Positions 21,360-23,524 of a stretch of DNA of 23,524 bases are shown here, in pieces. The stretch lies in assembly GCA_964348225.1 (NCBI GenBank), contig CAYGBM010000047.1, forward strand, positions 1 to 23,524. Reading direction: 5' to 3'. This DNA comes from CAYGBM01 sp964348225 (GTDB taxonomy: Bacteria > Patescibacteriota > Minisyncoccia > Minisyncoccales > CG1-02-41-26). A program made the translations under genes and the position numbers. The first letter of the stretch is position 1; the number at the start of each line of letters is the position of its first letter. The notes beneath the pieces are model-generated. The model did no database searches. It was not told where the DNA came from and saw only the letters and a program-made list of their open reading frames with translations.

Positions 21360-21489
21360 CTTGAGGATTCTATCTCAAGCTGAACCCCGTTAAATAATAG
21401 CGGGACAACCCCCAGTTAAAGCCCTATCCGGCAATTATTTATGCAAAACACGCAGACGATAAAGTCGGGGCTAGGAAATTTAACGGGGT
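21360..21489 (+). ncRNA. Candidate structured RNA (unknown class), either cis leader or small RNA
   Basis: A 5' hairpin (CTTGAG 21360-21365 with CTCAAG 21374-21379) is followed by a perfect 12-bp closing stem (21384-21395 with 21478-21489: ACCCCGTTAAAT and its complement). Inside, AGCCCT (21420-21425) pairs with GGGGCT (21467-21472), enclosing small potential hairpins TGC/GCA (21442-21454) and GAC/GTC (21455-21466). GGG-ACAA-CCC (21402-21411) is another small hairpin. TAAATAAT (21391-21398) could instead pair with ATTATTTA (21434-21441), which would disrupt the closing stem, so two states are possible. It does not match tmRNA, RNase P, SRP RNA or riboswitch consensus motifs that I know. It lies between a promoter and the zinc-ribbon gene. 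Confidence 0.5.
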
Positions 21490-21516
21490 AAAGGTATTCG
21501 TTTATTTCAAACCGCT

Positions 21517-21771
21517 TTGAGGCTTGAAGAGGAGAAATCTTCATTCTTGAAATCTATTAGCGGTTTGGAAAGTAATAAAGTGTTTAAGAAATCTCAATCT
21601 TCAGACGAGCAACCCGGAGGTGATTTTCAGCCAAGAGAAATGCATCAAGGTGATTGGGAATGCGCAGATTGTGGAGCAAAGATAACAGAGCTTCCCTTTA
21701 AACCAGATGCTGATAGACCCATCTATTGCCGCGATTGTTGGAGAAAAAGAAGGGAACGTTTTCGTCGATAA
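21517..21771 (+). CDS. CxxC...CxxC zinc-ribbon protein (start uncertain)
   Basis: The C-terminal half is a small zinc ribbon: CADC, then 18 residues containing TELPFKPDADRPIY, then CRDC, and a basic tail (RKRRERFRR). It closely resembles the CxxC-x17-CxxC zinc-binding domain common in CPR and archaeal mini proteins. These probably bind zinc and perhaps nucleic acid. The longest frame starts at TTG 21517 (84 residues) with no nearby Shine-Dalgarno. An ATG at 21640 would give a 43-residue protein, a usual size for the domain alone (MHQGDWECADC). GGAGGTGAT (21616-21624) before it is an excellent Shine-Dalgarno sequence but is 15 or more bases away. The gene ends at a strong terminator. Confidence 0.7.
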   Translation: MRLEEEKSSFLKSISGLESNKVFKKSQSSDEQPGGDFQPREMHQGDWECADCGAKITELPFKPDADRPIYCRDCWRKRRERFRR

Positions 21772-21774
21772 AAC

Positions 21775-21802
21775 AAAAAACCGCGCTCAGCGCGGTTTTT
21801 TG
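21775..21802. terminator. Strong bidirectional intrinsic terminator
   Basis: AAAAAA, CCGCGC (21781-21786), loop TCA, GCGCGG (21790-21795), then TTTTTT. It starts 4 bases after the zinc-ribbon stop codon and works in both orientations. Confidence 0.95.
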
Positions 21803-21809
21803 TTATAAT
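21801..21809 (+). promoter_or_regulatory. Extended -10 promoter of apt
   Basis: TGTTATAAT, the same extended -10 as at 591-599, directly touching the T-run of the preceding terminator. The start should be near 21816, giving a 25-base leader before the apt ATG. No -35 box is present, because that position is occupied by the terminator stem. Confidence 0.6.
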
Positions 21810-21840
21810 AAGATTAGGCTGATGCTATGGAAATTGGAAT

Positions 21841-22362
21841 ATGAATTTAGAAATCCTTAAATCAAAAATCCGTTCCGTTCCTGACTGGCCCAAGAAAGGG
21901 GTTGTTTTCCGCGACATCACCCCAATTTTAGAAGATAAAAAAGCCTTTCATTTTTTGATTGAGGAGATGGCAAGGTTTTGTCAGGCAGAGAAAATTGATA
22001 AGGTGGTTGGCATTGATGCAAGGGGTTTTATTTTAGCTGCTCCCCTAGCTTACAAACTTGGTGTTGGCTTGGCAATTCTTAGAAAAAAGGGAAAACTGCC
22101 CTACCAGACAGTGGCTAAAAAATATTCTCTTGAGTATGCAGCTGAAATCTTAGAGATGCACAAAGACACAATCAGAAAAGGGGAGAAAGTTTTGCTTTGC
22201 GATGATCTTCTAGCAACTGGCGGTACAATGGCTGCCACCGTGGATATTATTGAGAGGCTTGGGGGTGAAATCACAGCTATTTTATTTTTTCTTGAGCTCA
22301 AAGATTTAAAGGGTAGAGAAAAGTTAAGGGGCTATAAGATTAAATCTTTAATAAAGTTCTAA
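21841..22362 (+). CDS. apt: Adenine phosphoribosyltransferase
   Basis: Converts adenine and PRPP to AMP and pyrophosphate. The 173-residue length is normal. RSVPDWPKKGVVFRDITPIL (11-30) is the Apt N-terminal signature, VVGIDARGFILAAPLA (55-70) forms the adenine/phosphate pocket, and EKVLLCDDLLATGGTM (115-130, D121/D122) is the PRPP-binding loop. RKKGKLPYQTV is the flexible hood. Together with mtnP, 78 bases downstream on the same strand, it forms a salvage route in which adenine released from methylthioadenosine is returned to AMP. Confidence 0.95.
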   Translation: MNLEILKSKIRSVPDWPKKGVVFRDITPILEDKKAFHFLIEEMARFCQAEKIDKVVGIDARGFILAAPLAYKLGVGLAILRKKGKLPYQTVAKKYSLEYAAEILEMHKDTIRKGEKVLLCDDLLATGGTMAATVDIIERLGGEITAILFFLELKDLKGREKLRGYKIKSLIKF

Positions 22363-22427
22363 GTTGCCAAGGATCAGAATTCTGTCATTTTACAGAGCTT
22401 TGACAGAGTCCTGGACTCGGTCAACTT
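22361..22427 (+). ncRNA. Structured leader in the apt-mtnP spacer
   Basis: Three stems stack in one imperfect hairpin: AAGTTG/CAACTT (22361-22366 with 22422-22427), CC-A-AGGA/TCCTGG (22367-22373 with 22409-22414) and TCTGTCA/TGACAGA (22381-22387 with 22401-22407), with a 13-base apical loop. GAGTC-CTG-GACTC (22406-22418) is an alternative hairpin that competes with the second and third stems. There is no T-run, so it is not a terminator; a regulatory or processing element is more likely. Confidence 0.5.
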
Positions 22428-22439
22428 GGTTAGTTTACT

Positions 22440-23240
22440 ATGGTTGTAAAAATTAAAGCCCAAATCGGTATTATTGGTGGTTCAGGGTTTTATGATTTTT
22501 TAAAAGGCAAGGAAATTTTTGTTGAAACTCCTTTAGGTCTGCCATCCGACAAGGTTTTAATTGCTGAAAATGCTGGTAAGCCCATTGCTTTTTTGCCCCG
22601 GCACGGAAAAAATCACCAATACTCTCCCCAGAGGATTAATTATCGAGCAAACCTCTATGCCTTGAAAAAGCTGGGGGTTAAAAGGATTATTGCTCCCTGT
22701 GCTGTTGGCAGCTTAAAACCTAAGATTAAACCAGGAGATTTTGTAATTTCTGACCAGTTTATTGACAGAACCAAAACAAGAATTGATACCTTTTTCACTG
22801 GCTCAAAAACCGTTCATATATCACCAGCTGATCCCTATTGCCCTGAATTAAGGAAATTAGCCATTAAAAAATGCAACAAGCTAAAAATCCCCTATCACCA
22901 AAAAGGCACAGTAGTTGTTATTGAAGGTCCCCGCTTCTCAACAAGGGCAGAGTCTAATTTCTATTCAAAATCCGCTGATGTCATCAATATGACCCAATAC
23001 CCAGAGGTTGTTTTAGCCAGAGAACTTGAGATGTGTTATTTGAATATCTCTTTGGTTACTGATTACGATGTTGGTTTAAAGGATAAAAAGGGCACCAAAC
23101 CAGTGACTGCTCAAGAAGTGCTGCGTAAATTTAAGCAAAATACTGAAAAACTCAAAAAATTAATTCTAGAGATTGTCAAAGATATCCCAGCAAAGCCTTC
23201 TTGCAAATGTAATCAAGCGCTCAAGCAGGCATCTATGTAG
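22440..23240 (+). CDS. mtnP: S-methyl-5'-thioadenosine phosphorylase
   Basis: Phosphorolytically cleaves 5'-methylthioadenosine to adenine and methylthioribose 1-phosphate. IGIIGGSGFYDF (9-20) is the phosphate-binding loop and FLPRHGKNHQYSPQRINYRA the next conserved block. APCAVGSLK, VVVIEGPRFSTRAES, NMTQYPEVVLARE and TDYDVG complete the family signature. The aspartates in TDYD favour 6-aminopurine (adenine) substrates over the Asn seen in hypoxanthine/guanine enzymes. The C-terminal CKC (255-257) in CKCNQAL matches the C-x-C pair known from archaeal MTAP II. Length (266) is normal. The spacer before the ATG carries a structured element. Confidence 0.94.
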   Translation: MVVKIKAQIGIIGGSGFYDFLKGKEIFVETPLGLPSDKVLIAENAGKPIAFLPRHGKNHQYSPQRINYRANLYALKKLGVKRIIAPCAVGSLKPKIKPGDFVISDQFIDRTKTRIDTFFTGSKTVHISPADPYCPELRKLAIKKCNKLKIPYHQKGTVVVIEGPRFSTRAESNFYSKSADVINMTQYPEVVLARELEMCYLNISLVTDYDVGLKDKKGTKPVTAQEVLRKFKQNTEKLKKLILEIVKDIPAKPSCKCNQALKQASM

Positions 23241-23317
23241 AAAACAAGAAACCTCCGGAGGCCCAGTCCTTTGGAAGCTCGCTTGTGATAAAATGAGCAA
23301 GAGATCTTAGTTTCTGA

Positions 23318-23370
23318 GAGGCAAACCAGCAAATTTATTTGAGGATAGATGTGCTTTGCCTCTTCTTTTT
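23318..23370 (+). terminator. Probable terminator after mtnP
   Basis: GAGGCAAA (23318-23325) pairs with TTTGCCTC (23355-23362), with AGCA/TGC extra pairing inside, followed by TTCTTTTT. The 29-base loop is long, so confidence is moderate. The spacer 23241-23446 also holds the perfect palindrome CCTCCGGAGG (23252-23261). Confidence 0.5.
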
Positions 23371-23446
23371 GAATATGGTAACATAATTCTGTTGTTTTTT
23401 CTTTAATAATTGAAGAAGTGGAAACACCAGAGAGGAGGTGAAGTTT

Positions 23447-23524
23447 GTGAAGAAGCTACTAATTATAGTGCCTGGGAAGGCAACCAGTGACATAGCAAAA
23501 CTTGGTTATAAGATTGCTGTCATC
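23447..23524 (+). CDS. Start of an unidentified protein (3' end outside window)
   Basis: A GTG start is preceded by a full Shine-Dalgarno sequence (AGGAGGTGA, 23433-23441) with ideal spacing. The 26 visible residues read VKKLLIIVPGKATSDIAKLG then YKIAVI, a beta strand-glycine loop-helix-strand pattern typical of a Rossmann-like N-terminus. This is too little to name a family. The strong ribosome-binding site and GTG start differ from most other genes in the window. Confidence 0.6.
   Translation, partial: MKKLLIIVPGKATSDIAKLGYKIAVI

Noticed and set aside
21349..21376. Perfect -35 box TTGACA (21349-21354) that could start a small RNA right at the closing stem
   Set aside because: The best -10 at a proper distance is TATCTC (21371-21376), a poor match, while the upstream TTGATT/TATAAT pair is far better. 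Still possible as a second start, so not claimed as a feature.
21360..21489. Assignment of the structured segment to tmRNA, RNase P RNA, SRP RNA, or a group I/II intron
   Set aside because: None of the conserved core motifs of these RNAs was found, and the segment is too short for an intron.
1..23524. CRISPR arrays, insertion sequences, phage or toxin-antitoxin genes
   Set aside because: No spaced direct repeats, transposase motifs, integrase signatures or toxin families were seen on either strand.

Overview
The window looks like part of a chromosome from a Candidate Phyla Radiation bacterium (Patescibacteria, most likely a Parcubacteria/Paceibacteria lineage). This is inferred from gene content and style. 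The DNA is AT-rich and very densely packed, genes often overlap by 4-8 bases, Shine-Dalgarno motifs are mostly absent, and at least one promoter places its -10 box about 6 bases before the ATG (leaderless). Many genes are families common in that group: an EF-Tu-domain-2-like mini protein, MgtC, DUF296/PPC, a membrane-anchored beta-propeller, DUF3160, Parcubacteria-style peptidoglycan-binding repeats and a CxxC...CxxC zinc ribbon. TGA is used as stop, so the recoded Gracilibacteria/Absconditabacteria code does not apply. No rRNA, tRNA, CRISPR array, transposase or phage gene was seen.

Layout. Positions 3-6806 (+) hold the 3' end of a radical SAM/SPASM gene, a TIGR00725/LOG-like protein, the EF-Tu-like mini protein, MgtC, an aromatic-type amino acid permease, truB, two small membrane proteins, a PPC-domain protein and a large exported beta-propeller protein. 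A heptamer repeat and a bidirectional terminator follow. A lone small membrane protein (6917-7207) is on the minus strand. Positions 7285-9023 (+) carry a Sua5/YrdC protein, a TIM-barrel protein and a YdjM-like membrane protein, closed by a second bidirectional terminator. Positions 11414-9120 (-) form a slipin plus two tandem HUMPS/OMPDC-superfamily paralogues. Positions 11514-21230 (+) hold DUF362, an anchored PEBP, an EndoQ-like PHP nuclease with a clamp-binding-like tail, a Memo-CapA fusion, a small membrane protein, DUF3160, a DUF2330-like protein with peptidoglycan-binding repeats, and an Mth938-like protein. Positions 21231-21516 appear to encode a structured RNA upstream of a zinc-ribbon protein. 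Positions 21841-23240 are apt and mtnP, and a new gene begins at 23447.

Functional themes. apt and mtnP form an adenine/methylthioadenosine salvage pair: mtnP releases adenine and apt converts it to AMP. truB (tRNA pseudouridine 55) and sua5 (tRNA t6A) are tRNA modification genes. The block 14491-20843 is mostly membrane-anchored or exported proteins with proline-rich linkers and probably serves the cell envelope.

The most interesting signals are not protein genes. They are a likely structured RNA with a 12-bp closing stem at 21384-21489 behind a good promoter; a multi-segment hairpin filling the apt-mtnP spacer; a 20-bp perfect inverted repeat capped by two small hairpins (12395-12469) and flanked by a 7-bp direct repeat; a palindromic segment lying in frame inside sua5 (7556-7589); and short 7-8 bp tandem repeats at four places, one inside the EndoQ-like coding sequence.
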